This document shows, piece after piece, positions 41,306-52,770 of a stretch of DNA of 64,000 nt. How positions within the stretch are numbered: position 1 is the first letter of the stretch; each line of letters starts with the position of its first letter. Source of the stretch: Orientallactaga sibirica (taxonomy: Eukaryota; Chordata; Mammalia; Rodentia; Dipodidae); NCBI GenBank assembly GCA_036365145.1, contig JAEOAD010000015.1, forward strand, positions 2,517,501-2,581,500, in the 5' to 3' direction. The translations under genes and the position numbers were made by a program. The notes beneath the pieces are model-generated. The model saw only the letters and a list, made by a program, of their open reading frames with translations. It did not search any database and had not been told where the DNA came from.

Positions 41306-44300
41306 TTGCTTTCTCTCCTATTGTTTTTTTTTCTACTACTATGCAGGTCTTGTATAGGTAGCTTCAGTCACTGAGGTTATGAATACCACAGCCACTTAGT
41401 GTTTGGAAGACAGAATTGCAGAGCATTCCTCCCCCTCATTTGGCTCTTAAATTCTTCTTCTTCAATGGTCCCTGAGCCTTGGAGGGTGTGATAGAGATGT
41501 CTCAGTGCTGAAGACTTTTCTGAGCACTTTGAGTTTTGAGTCTCCCCAAGGTTATCATGATCTGAAAAGCAAAGCCTCTCTATCCAAAAGTGAGAGAAAC
41601 ATTAATAATATGAGCATAACAAGATGGTGCATGTGTCTGGAGCTCATTTGCAGTGTCTGGAGGCCATAATGTGCCCATTCTCGCTCTCTAATAAATAAAT
41701 TTTTTTTTAAAAAAAACAGCTGAGCGTGCTAGTGCGCCTTTAATCCCAGCACTCAAGAGGCAGAGGTAGGAGGATCACCATGAGCTCAAGGCAGTTTAGA
41801 AGGCAGTTTTGTGGGCATAATGTATCAATTTAGCCGTACAATAGTAGTTTCCTCAGTAGGGCTTACAGACTCAGCCACAGGCTTTTTTAAACATTTTATT
41901 TATTTATTTGAGAGAGAAAAGGGCACACAGAGATAATGGGCAGGCCAGGGCCTCTAGCCACTGCAAATGAAAACCAGACACTTTTGCCACCTGTTCTTCT
42001 GGCTTTACATGGGTACTGGGGAATCAACCTGGGTCCTTTGCCAGCAAGCGCCTTAACCACTAAGCCAACTCTTCAGCGCAGCCACAGGCTTTTGACTAGG
42101 TTTTCAGTACCAGGCAAGAATTTCCCTCCTGTGAGCAAGGCGTGGTGGCGTGCATCTTTAATCCCAGCACTTGGGAGGCAGAGGTAGAAGGATGACCATG
42201 GATTCGAGGCCACCCTGAAACTACATACATACCTCAAAAAACAAAAACACAAACAAAAAAAGAATTCCCTCGTGTGGGCCCATGGAGTAGGCCTCAAGTC
42301 CATCAGGGAGCAGTTGATCTCCTTCATAATGGACATACCACAATTGCACCAGTTGGTGCATTTGGTCTGGCTGGCCAGCCATAAAGCTTGCAGGGACTTT
42401 TCTGTCCCAACAGGCTGTATAGCTTTTTCAAGCATTCTGACAGCTAGTCAACAGGGAGGATGCTTCTAGCTCAGCTCCAGCTTCATTTCTCAGTGTCCTG
42501 CAGCCCCCCTACTTGTGTTATCTTCAACAGTAAGGTCTTACCGTATAGTTCTGGTGAGCATCCAAGAGCCTTGGCAATGTTTTGGGGATATCAGGTGCCT
42601 CCCTTGTCCAAGAATTCATTGGAAGGTATTCCACCCTTGGCACTGACTTGCTTTTTCTTTTTTAAACATTTTATTTTATTTTATTTTATTTTATTTTGTT
42701 TTATTTTATTTGAGAGGTAGAGAGAGGAAGAGAAAAAAGAAAGAGAATGGGTGCGCCAAGGGCTTCCAGCCACTGCAAATGAACTCAAGACGCATGCACC
42801 ACCTTGTGTATCTGGCTTACGTGGGATCTGGGGAATCGAACCTGGGTCCTTTGGCTTTGCAGGCAAGCCATCCCTCTAGCCCCCAGCACTGACTTTTTCT
42901 TGTAACAGTCTGTTTAATAGACTTTTTGAGTATGCGTGTGGTGATGGAATTCAAGACTTTGTGAATGCTAAGCCATGCGCACATCCCAGTCCAGTGCTTT
43001 AAGAACTGAAATTGGGACCTGGTGGCGCATGCTCCTAACCCCAGCACTTGGGGAGACAGATGTAGGAGGACCGCTTATGAGTTCAAGGCCACCCTGAGAC
43101 TACTAAGTGAATTCCAGATCAGCCTGGTCTAGAATGAGACTCTACCTCAAGAAACACCCCAAAAAAAAAAAAAAAGAAAAAACCATGAAATTGAGGGCTG
43201 GGGAAATGACTCAGTGGTTAAGATACTTGCCTGCAGAGCCTAACAACCTAGATTTGATTCCGCAGTACCCACATTAAGTCAGACACATAAAATGCATCTG
43301 GAGTTCATTTGCAGTGGCTTGAGGTCCTGGTGTGCCATTCTCTCTCTTCTTTCTGTTTTCTTCCTCTCTCATATCTATCTTTTTCTGTGCACAAGTTTTT
43401 TTTTTTCAAGGTAGTGTTTCAGTGTAGTCCCTGCTGACCAAGAATTCACTATGTACTCCTAGGGTGGCCTCGAACTCACCGAGATCCTCCTACCTCTGCC
43501 CTCCCCCCCCCCCCCCAGTGCTGGGATTAAAGGCATGCGCCACCATGCCTGGCTGCAAGTATTTTTTTAAAAAAGAAGTGAAATTGCTGTAGCGTTAGAT
43601 TGGAGTATTGGGCAGCCAACTCAGCAGCAAATTTCTACCTAAAGAATTATCATGTTTACGAAAGCTAGCAAAGTTTCATTGAGAAGTAAGTGTAAAGTAA
43701 CACTCCCCACAGTATGGAGGGGTTCCCAAAATGACTTGCTCAGAATTTTTCATCTTTGGTTTTTCAAGGTAGGGACTGGTTTTCTAGCTCAGGTTGACCT
43801 GGAATTCACTATGTAGTCTCAGGGTGGCCTTGAACTCATGGTGATCCTCCTACCTCTGCCTCCGGAGTGCTGGGATTAAAGGTGTGCTTCGCCACACCCA
43901 GCTCCAGTTTTTATTATTTATTTTTAAATATTTTAATTTATTTATTTGAGAGTGGGTGCACCAGGGCCTCCTCCAGATGCATGTGCCACTTTGTACATCT
44001 GGCTTACTGGCTCACATCCTTTTTGGTCTATATGGTACATACCCCTCTCCTGGTAGAAACAGTCACAAGACCCAAGTTTTCCCTTTTGCTTCCATCTTGC
44101 AAAGGCTTCAAAATAAAAAATTCTGGGCTTAACAGTTAAGATGCTTGCCTGCAAACCCAAAGGACTCAGGTTCAATTCCCCAGGACCCACATAAGCCAGA
44201 TGCCTCCCACATGGTAGGCAAGTGCTGTATCACTGTGCTATCCCCAATCTTCTTGTATTTTGAGCAGGTCCTCACTAAATTATTCATATGTTGACTGACA

Positions 44301-45813
44301 TTGAACTCATATTCCATGCAGGCCTTGAACTTGGACTTCTCTGCCTTAGCCTCTGAGGTAATGGGGATTACAAACCTGTACCACCTAGCTTGGCCTAACT
44401 TGTTTTGTAATATTTTATTTTTACTTATTTATTTATGAAAAAACAGAGATTTGGGTGCACCAGAACCTCCAACCACTGTAAACGAATTACAGACACATGT
44501 GCCACCATCTGGCTTATGTGGGTACTAGGAAATCAAACATGGGTTCGTAGGCAAGTGCCCTAACTACTAAGCCACCTCTCCGGCCTGTTTGTTTGTTTGT
44601 TTGTTTGTTTGTTTGTTTGTTTGTTTGTTTTTAAAGGAGAACATACTGTATGTAAAATCTGCAAATTTGCCTTTTCCCTGCTTGAATGAACTGGTTGTTT
44701 TAAAGGTGAAGATGTGTATGTATTATGGATTTCAGAGGAGCTATTGTTAGTGTTAACTCTTTTTATGATTGAGATGACTTTTTATTTGTGTTTGCAAGTA
44801 TATGTGTAGAGACCAGAGGTTGACATTGGATCTAGTGTCTTTCTTGGTTGCTTTCCACACTATTTTTTTTTATTTTCTTTTTATTTTCTTTTTCATTTTC
44901 TTTTTTTTTTTTTTTTTTTTTTTCGAGGTACGGTCTCACTCTGGTCCAGGCTGACCTGGAATTAACTATGTAGCCTCAGGGTAGCCTCGAACTCTCATCG
45001 ATCCTCCTACCTCTGCCTCCCGAGTGCTAGGATTAAAGGCGTGTGCCACCACGCCCGGCTTTTCCACGCTATTTTTTTTTAAAAAATTATTTATTTATTT
45101 GAGAGAGGCAAAGAGAGAGAATGGGCATGCCAGGGCCTCCGGACACTGCAAATGAACTCCAGACGTATGTACCACCTTGTGCATCTCGCTTATGTGTGTT
45201 CTGGGGAATTGAACCTGGGTCCTTTGGCTTTGCAGCAAGTGCCTTAAGTGCTAAGCTATCTCTCCAGCTCTCCATGCTATTTTTTTTTCTTTTCGTTTTT
45301 CGAGGTAGGGTCTCACTCGCTGTAGCCCAGGCTGACCTGAAATATGCTTTGTAATCTCAGGGTGGCCTCGAACTCATGGTAATCCTCCTACTTCTGCCTC
45401 CCAAGTGCTGGGATTAAAGGCATGCACCACCACACCCCGCCTCCATTTTTTTTAAATTAATTTATTTATTTGCAAGCAGGGAGAGAGAATGGGCATGCAC
45501 AAGGGCCTCCAGCCGCTGCAAACTAATTCTAGATGCATGTGCCACCCTGTGTATCTGGCTTATGTGGGTACTGGGGAATCAAACCTGGGTCCTGCCAGGC
45601 ATGGTGGTGCACGCCTGAGGTAGGAGGATCACCATGAGTTCAAGGCCACCCTGAGGCTAGTGAATTCCAAGTCAGCCTGAGCTAGAGTGAAACCCTATCT
45701 CTGAAAAAACTACAACAAACGGCCAAAAATATTAAACTTCAGTCGTTAGGCTTCACAGGCAAGTGCTTTAACTGCTAAGCCATCTCTCCAGCACCCCCCT
45801 TTTTTTGGTTTTT
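41306..45813 (+). repeat. Tandem duplication in HNRNPM intron 1, copy 1 (about 4.5 kb)
   Basis: The unit starts at TTGCTTTCTCTCCTATTG and ends in the T run of a B1 tail (CCCCCCTTTTTTTGGTTTTT). It contains antisense LINE-1 3' sequence (to about 43,000) broken by SINEs at 41,620-41,800, 41,890-42,080 (B2-like -), 42,140-42,265 (B1 +) and 42,660-42,885 (B2-like -). Then follow B1 + 43,020-43,175, B2-like + 43,195-43,400, B1 - 43,405-43,555, B1 - 43,755-43,905, old SINE pieces, a (GTTT)n at 44,588-44,630, B1 - 44,905-45,060, B2-like - 45,080-45,272, B1 - 45,290-45,440, B2-like - 45,460-45,790 split by B1 + 45,597-45,720. Confidence 0.95.
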
Positions 45814-48800
45814 TTGCTTTCTCTCCTATTGTTTTTTTCTACTACTATGCAGGTCTTGTATAGGTAGCTTCAGTCACTGAGGTTATGAATACCACAGCCA
45901 CTTAGTGTTTGGAAGACAGAATTGCAGAGCATTCCTCCCCCTCATTTGGCTCTTAAATTCTTCTTCTTCAATGGTCCCTGAGCCTTGGAGGGTGTGATAG
46001 AGATGTCTCAGTGCTGAAGACTTTTCTGAGCACTTTTGTTTTGAGTCTCCCAAAGGTTATCATGATCTGAAAAGCAAAGCCTCTCTATCCAAAAGTGAGA
46101 GAAACATTAATAATATGAGCATAACAAGATGGTGCATGTGTCTGGAGCTCATTTGCAGTGTCTGGAGGCCATAATGTGCCCATTCTCGCTCTCTAATAAA
46201 TAAATTTTTTTTAAAAAAAAACAGCTGAGCGTGCTAGTGCGCCTTTAATCCCAGCACTCAAGAGGCAGAGGTAGGAGGATCACCATGAGCTCAAGGCAGT
46301 TTAGAAGGCAGTTTTGTGGGCATAATGTATCAATTTAGCCGTACAATAGTAGTTTCCTCAGTAGGGCTTACAGACTCAGCCACAGGCTTTTTTAAACATT
46401 TTATTTATTTATTTGAGAGAGAAAAGGGCACACAGAGATAATGGGCAGGCCAGGGCCTCTAGCCACTGCAAATGAAAACCAGACACTTTTGCCACCTGTT
46501 CTTCTGGCTTTACATGGGTACTGGGAATCAACCTGGGTCCTTGCCAGCAAGCACCTTAACCACTAAGCCAACTCTTCAGCGCAGCCACAGGCTTTTGACT
46601 AGGTTTTCAGTACCAGGCAAGAATTTCCCTCCTGTGAGCAAGGCGTGGTGGCGTGCATCTTTAATCCCAGCACTTGGGAGGCAGAGGTAGAAGGATGACC
46701 ATGGATTGAGGCCACCCTGAAACTACATACATACCTCAAAAAACAAAAACACAAACAAAAAGAATTCCCTCGTGTGGGCCCATGGAGTAGGCCTGCCAAG
46801 TCCATCAGGAGCAGTTGATCTCCTTCATAATGGACATACCACAATTGCACCAGTTGGTGCATTTGGTCTGGCTGGCCAGCCATAAAGCTTGCAGGGACTT
46901 TTCTGTCCCAACAGGCTGTATAGCTTTTTCAAGCATTCTGACAGCTAGTCAACAGGAGGATGCTTCTAGCTCAGCTCCAGCTTCATTTCTCAGTGTCCTG
47001 CAGCCCCCTACTTGTGTTATCTTCAACAGTAAGGTCTTACCTGTATAGTTCAAGTGAGCATCCAAGAGCCTTGGCAATGTTTTGGGGATATCAGGTGCCT
47101 CCTTGTCCAAGAATTCATTGGAAGGTATTCCACCCTTGGCACTGACTTGCTTTTTCTTTTTAAACATTTTATTTTATTTTATTTTGTTTTATTTTATTTG
47201 AGAGGTAGAGAGAGGAAGAGAAAAAGAAAGAGAATGGGTGCGCCAAGGGCTTCCAGCCACTGCAAATGAACTCCAACGCATGCACCACCTTGTGTATCTG
47301 GCTTACGTGGGATCTGGGGAATCGAACCTGGGTCCTTTGGCTTTGCAGGCAAGCCATCCTCTAGCCCCCAGCACTGACTTTTTCTTGTAACAGTCTGTTT
47401 TAATAGACTTTTTTGAGTATGCGTGTGGTGATGGAATTCAAGACTTTGTGAATGCTAAGCCATGTTCACATCCCAGTCCAGTGCTTTAAGAACTGAAATT
47501 GGGACCTGGTGGCGCATGCTCTAACCCCAGCACTTGGGGAGACAGATGTGGGAGGACCGCTTATGAGTTCAAGGCCACCCTGAGACTACTAAGTGAATTC
47601 CAGATCAGCCTGGTCTAGAATGAGACTCTACCTCAAGAAACACCAAAAAAAAAAAAAAAGGAAAAAACCATGAAATTGAGGGCTGGGGAAATGACTCAGT
47701 GGTTAAGATACTTGCCTGCAGAGCCTAACAACCCTAGATTTGATTCGCAGTACCCACATTAAGTCAGACACATAAATGCATCTGGAGTTCATTTGCAGTG
47801 GCTTGAGGTCCTGGTGTGCCATTCTCTCTCTTCTTTCTGTTTTCTTTCTCTCATATCTATCTTTTTCTGTGCACAAGTTTTTTTTTTTTTTTTCAAGGTA
47901 GTGTTTCAGTGTAGTCCCTGCTGACCAAGAATTCACTATGTACTCTAGGGTGGCCCCAAACTCACCGAGATCCTCCTACCTCTGCCCTCCCCAGTGCTGG
48001 GATTAAGGCATGCGCCACCATGCCTGGCTGCAAGTATTTTTTTAAAAAAGAAGTGAAATTGCTGTAGCGTTAGATTGGAGTATTGGGCAGCCAACTCAGC
48101 AGCAAATTTCTACCTAAAGAATTATCATGTTTACGAAAGCTAGCAAAGTTTCATTGAGAAGTAAGTGTAAAGTAACACTCCCCACAGTATGGAGGGGTTC
48201 CCAAAATGACTTGCTCAAATTTTTCATCTTTGGTTTTCAAGGTAGGGACTGGTTTTCTAGCTCAGGTTGACCTGGAATTCACTATGTAGTCTCAGGGTGG
48301 CCTTGAACTCATGGTGATCCTCCTACCTCTGCCTCCGGAGTGCTGGGATTAAAGGTGTGCTTCGCCACACCCAGCTCCAGTTTTTATTATTTATTTTTAA
48401 ATATTTTAATTTATTTATTTGAGAGTGGGTGCACCAGGGCCTCCTCCAGATGCATGTGCCACTTTGTACATCTGGCTTACTGGCTCACATCCTTTTTGGT
48501 CTATATGGTACATACCCCTCTCCTGGTAGAAACAGTCACAAGACCCAAGTTTTCCCTTTTGCTTCCATCTTGCAAAGGCTTCAAAATAAAAAATTCTGGG
48601 CTTAACAGTTAAGATGCTTGCCTGCAAACCCAAAGGACTCAGGTTCAATTCCCCAGGACCCACATAAGCCAGATGCCTCCCACATGGTAGGCAAGTGCTG
48701 TATCACTGTGCTATCCCCAATCTTCTTGTATTTTGAGCAGGTCCTCACTAAATTATTCATATGTTGACTGACATTGAACTCATATTCCATGCAGGCCTTG

Positions 48801-50274
48801 AACTTGGACTTCTCTGCCTTAGCCTCTGAGGTAATGGGGATTACAAACCTGTACCACCTAGCTTGGCCTAACTTGTTTTGTAATATTTTATTTTTACTTA
48901 TTTATTTATGAAAAAACAGAGATTTGGGTGCACCAGAATCTCCAACCACTGTAAACTAATTACAGACACATGTGCCACCATCTGGCTTATGTGGGTACTA
49001 GGAAATCAAACATGGGTTCGTAGGCAAGTGCCCTAACTACTAAGCCACCTCTCCGGCCTGTTTGTTTGTTTGTTTGTTTGTTTGTTTGTTTGTTTGTTTT
49101 TAAAGGAGAACATACTGTATGTAAAATCTGCAAATTTGCCTTTTCCCTGCTTGAATGAACTGGTTGTTTTAAAGGTGAAGATGTGTATGTATTATGGATT
49201 TCAGAGGAGCTATTGTTAGTGTTAACTCTTTTTATGATTGAGATGACTTTTTATTTGTGTTTGCAAGTATATGTGTAGAGACCAGAGGTTGACATTGGAT
49301 CTAGTGTCTTTCTTGGTTGCTTTCCACACTATTTTTTTTTATTTTCTTTTTATTTTCTTTTCATTTTTTTTTTTTTTTTTTTTTTTTTCGGAGGTACGGT
49401 CTCACTCTGGTCCAGGCTGACCTGGAATTAACTATGTAGCCTCAGGGTAGCCTCGAACTCTCATCGATCCTCCTACCTCTGCCTCCCGAGTGCTAGGATT
49501 AAAGGCGTGTGCCACCACGCCCGGCTTTTCCACGCTATTATTTTTTTAAAAATTATTTATTTATTTGAGAGAGGCAAAGAGAGAGAATGGGCATGCCAGG
49601 GCCTCCGGACACTGCAAATGAACTCCAGACGTATGTACCACCTTGTGCATCTCAAACATGTGTGTTCTGGGGAATTGAACCTGGGTCCTTTGGCTTTGCA
49701 GCAAGTGCCTTAAGTGCTAAGCTATCTCTCCAGCTCTCCATGCTATTTTTTTTTCTTTTCGTTTTTCGAGGTAGGGTCTCACTCGCTGTAGCCCAGGCTG
49801 ACCTGAAATATGCTTTGTAATCTCAGGGTGGCCTCGAACTCATGGTAATCCTCCTACTTCTGCCTCCCAAGTGCTGGGATTAAGGCATGCACCACCACAC
49901 CCCGCCTCCATTTTTTTTAAATTAATTTATTTATTTGCAAGCAGGGAGAGAGAATGGGCATGCACAAGGGCCTCCAGCCGCTGCAAACTAATTCTAGATG
50001 CATGTGCCACCCTGTGTATCTGGCTTATGTGGGTACTGGGGAATCAAACCTGGGTCCTGCCAGGCATGGTGGTGCACGCCTGAGGTAGGAGGATCACCAT
50101 GAGTTCAAGGCCACCCTGAGGCTAGTGAATTCCAAGTCAGCCTGAGCTAGAGTGAAACCCTATCTCTGAAAAAACTACAACGGCCAAAAATATTAAACTT
50201 CAGTCGTTAGGCTTCACAGGCAAGTGCTTTAACTGCTAAGCCATCTCTCCAGCACCCCCCTTTTTTTGGTTTTT
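45814..50274 (+). repeat. Tandem duplication in HNRNPM intron 1, copy 2 (about 4.46 kb)
   Basis: Same content and order as copy 1; the offset falls from 4,506 bases at the start to 4,461 at the end because copy 2 has lost bases. Most are single-base losses (for example near 46,525, 46,540, 46,708, 47,521, 47,736), plus a shorter C run near 47,990. Real substitutions also occur (near 47,465, 47,955, 49,655). Beyond the unit the B1 that is truncated at the copy 1/copy 2 junction continues intact. Confidence 0.95.
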
Positions 50275-50404
50275 CGAGGTAGGATCTTACTGTAGCTCAG
50301 CCTTACCTGGAACTGTAGTCTCAGGGTGGTCTGGAACTCACCACAATCCTCCAACCTCTGCCTCCCAAGTGCTGGGATTAAAGGCTTGCGCCACTATACC
50401 CGGC
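50262..50404 (-). mobile_element. B1 SINE spanning the duplication end
   Basis: TTTTTTTGGTTTTTCGAGGT to CCACTATACCCGGC. Its first 13 bases are also present at the internal junction near 45,803. Confidence 0.9.
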
Positions 50405-50614
50405 TTATTTGTTTTTTTTTTTTTTTTTTTTTGAGGTAGGGTCTCACTCTGTAGTCCCAGGCTGGCCTTGAATTTATAACAATCCTACCTTTACATCCCG
50501 AGTGCTGGGATTAAAGGTGTGCACTACCACTCCTGGCCCATTCTATTGTGATAATAGTACTGTTGGTTACCATTCATGTAGTCGTTTAAATTGTTCTTAT
50601 TTAACCAAAAATCT

Positions 50615-50693
50615 TTTCTTTTCCTCTTCTTTCTTTTCTCTTCTTTTCTCTTCTCTTCTTTTCTTTTCTTTTCTTTTCTTTTCTTTTCTTTTC

Positions 50694-50724
<31 letters not shown>

Positions 50725-50725
50725 C
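50615..50725. repeat. (TTTTC)n microsatellite
   Basis: About 20 pentamer units (CTTTT) with some CTTCTCTT variants; forms the tail complement of the next B1. Confidence 0.95.
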
Positions 50726-50848
50726 GAGGTAGGGTCTCACTCTAGCCCATGCTGACCTGGAATTCACTATGTAGTCTCAGGCTGGCTTTGAACTCACAGT
50801 GATCCTCCTACCTCTGCCTCCAAAATGCTGGGATTAAGGCATGCATAT
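50726..50848 (-). mobile_element. B1 SINE, 5' end truncated
   Basis: CGAGGTAGGGTCTCACTCTA to ATGCTGGGATTAAGGCATGC. Confidence 0.88.
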
Positions 50849-50993
50849 ACGCTTTTTTTTGGAGACAGCATATCACTGTAGCTCAGGTTGGCCTTGAATT
50901 CCTGATTCTTCTGCCTCTCAGGTGATAGGATTACAGTTGTGTATCACCATTCCTGACTTGAAAAATGGTCATATACTTAGATATACTTGGTAA

Positions 50994-50997
<4 letters not shown>

Positions 50998-51025
<28 letters not shown>

Positions 51026-51168
51026 GGTTTTTCAAGGTAGGGTCTCACTGTAGCCCAGGCTGACCTGAAGTCACTCTGTAGTCTCAGGGTGGCCTTGAAC
51101 TCATGGCGATCCTCCTACCTCTGCCTTCTGAGTGCTGGGATTAAAGGCGTGCACCACCTCACCTGGCT
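50998..51168 (-). mobile_element. B1 SINE
   Basis: 27 T then GGTTTTTCAAGGTAGGGTCT to GCACCACCTCACCTGGC; TAAAAACT is repeated on both sides. Confidence 0.92.
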
Positions 51169-51717
51169 TAAAAACTATTTTTTGAATTGCATTAGATTGT
51201 TATCTCAAGATTAGAATATTAGAATAGCAGGCTCTGAATTACTTCGATGTATGTTGTTAGCCTTGCTGTTACTTTGATTTTATTCATGGCTAGGGAAGCA
51301 AATCAGCCTACAAAGGTGAGTTTTTAAAAACTTTTTTGGCAGGATTCTCAAATGAGTGCTCATATTACCGTATATTTTGCAGGCCTAAAATCAGCTGAAT
51401 TGCCCTTTTAACAGTTTGCAGGGGGTTCAATGCCTAGGGTTTTTTTAGAGATGGACAGTGGTTGTAGTACTTCAAAGCCTGATGAGTAGATGAAATGTTC
51501 AAAGGCAATTTGATAGAAAAATTATCATTGCCACAAGACAACTGTTGTGCTAGATTTGTCCTTTAAATTTGCAAATATAAGCAATAGCCTGTACTTATGA
51601 ATGAAAGAATAGAGGTCAAACTTGCTGTGTGACCCCAGCTCTTAAGTTTCCTGCAGCACTACTGCTTTTCTTTGGGTCCTAACACCTGCCTGCTTTTTGT
51701 TAGGCTTTTCTTGGTGT

Positions 51718-51732
51718 TGGGTTTTTTATTTT

Positions 51733-51763
<31 letters not shown>

Positions 51764-51915
51764 TTTATTTATTTATTTGTCAAGGTGGGGTCTCACTCTG
51801 TAGCCCAGGCTGACCTGGAATTCACTATATAGTATCAGGGTGGCCTCAAACTCATGACAATCCACCTGTCTCTGCCTCCTGAGTGCTGTGATTAAAGGTG
51901 TGTATCATGCCCGGT
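51718..51915 (-). mobile_element. B1 SINE with (TTTA)n tail
   Basis: (TTTA)n at 51,724-51,778 then GTCAAGGTGGGGTCTCACTC to GTATCATGCCCGGT; TTGGGTTTTT flanks it. Confidence 0.92.
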
Positions 51916-52261
51916 TGGGTTTTTAAATTTTTTAGTCATTTATAGGTTGTGTGTGAGTGCACACATGTGTGTACATGGCAGAGTCTATTGCTGTTGCAAA
52001 TGCCCTTCTGCCTTTTTGTGGGTGGCTGGGCAGCAGACTTTGCAAGTAAGCACCTTTAGCTGCTGAGCCATCTCCCCAACCCCTGGTTTTTGTTTTTGAG
52101 ACAAGGTATTGGTATATGGCAGTCCTGCCTCACAGTGCTGGGATTATAGGTATGTACCCTCATCCTCAACTTTCTATTCTTTTGTTGATTCTCACAGCAA
52201 GCCTATGTGCTACCATGGGTACAGGCTATGCTTATTTTCCTGGTAAAGAGCCACATAGGAA

Positions 52262-52400
52262 GCTGAGCATGGTGGCTCATGCCTTTAATCTCAGCACTTT
52301 GGAAGCCGAAGTAGGAGGATTGCCTGTGATTTCCATGCCAGCTTGGCCTACAGAGTGAATTCCAGGTTAGCTTGGGTTACAGTGACCTTCCTGCTATCAT
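52262..52400 (+). mobile_element. Old B1 SINE before HNRNPM exon 2
   Basis: GCTGAGCATGGTGGCTCATG to GCTTGGGTTACAGTGACC; the last SINE before the repeat-free stretch. Confidence 0.8.
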
Positions 52401-52600
52401 TTTCAAGTGCTAGGATTACAGACTTGGTAGGTGGGTTTTATGGAATACACAACTGCCCTGTGAAGACCTTTATTTTGAATGTCCTAAGTCAAAACCAGCA
52501 TTGGCCTGTGTCATGTAAGTGGAATTAAAACCTGGTAAGTCAGTGTTGTTTACATTATACAAACACAAACCCTGTAATTTTTTTTCTCTTTTGAATTTAG

Positions 52601-52770
52601 TGAAGGAGAACGACCTACTCAGAATGAGAAGAGGAAGGAAAAAAACATTAAAAGAGGAAGCAATCGCTTTGAGCCATATTCTAATCCAACTAAAAGATAC
52701 AGAGCCTTCATTACAAACATACCTTTTGATGTGAAATGGCAGTCACTTAAAGACCTGGTTAAAGAAAAAG
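52601..52770 (+). CDS. HNRNPM: HNRNPM second coding exon: PY-NLS and start of RRM1
   Basis: The acceptor TTTGAATTTAG is followed by 170 bases: the last base of a Gly codon, 56 codons and the first base of the next codon before a GTAATG donor. The peptide (residues 39-94) has the basic stretch N-E-K-R-K-E-K-N-I-K-R and, about ten residues on, F-E-P-Y. Together these form the known PY-type nuclear localisation signal of hnRNP M read by transportin. RRM1 starts with R-Y-R-A-F-I-T-N-I-P-F, where A-F-I-T-N-I fits the RNP2 strand, then D-V-K-W-Q-S-L-K-D-L for helix 1. The RNP1 half would be in the next exon, outside the window. Ser58 replaces the Gly of human. The donor has A-A-T-G after GT, weaker than consensus. 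Confidence 0.96.

Larger units (their letters stand above)
36746..52600 (+). other. HNRNPM: HNRNPM intron 1
   Basis: This is a 15.9-kb GT-AG intron, of which about 9 kb (41,306-50,274) is a direct tandem duplication. The first 600 bases remain CpG-rich. Unique-looking stretches are at about 38,120-38,390, 39,620-39,890, 40,390-40,660, 51,170-51,715 and 52,400-52,600. Unlisted SINE fragments occur at 40,140-40,200, 50,412-50,540, 50,860-50,960 and 51,920-52,170. Confidence 0.9.

Noticed and set aside
36633..52770. Processed pseudogene explanation for HNRNPM or MARCHF2 sequence
   Set aside because: Exons are separated by long GT-AG introns, frames are intact across joins, and HNRNPM has a CpG-island promoter, so these are the parental genes.
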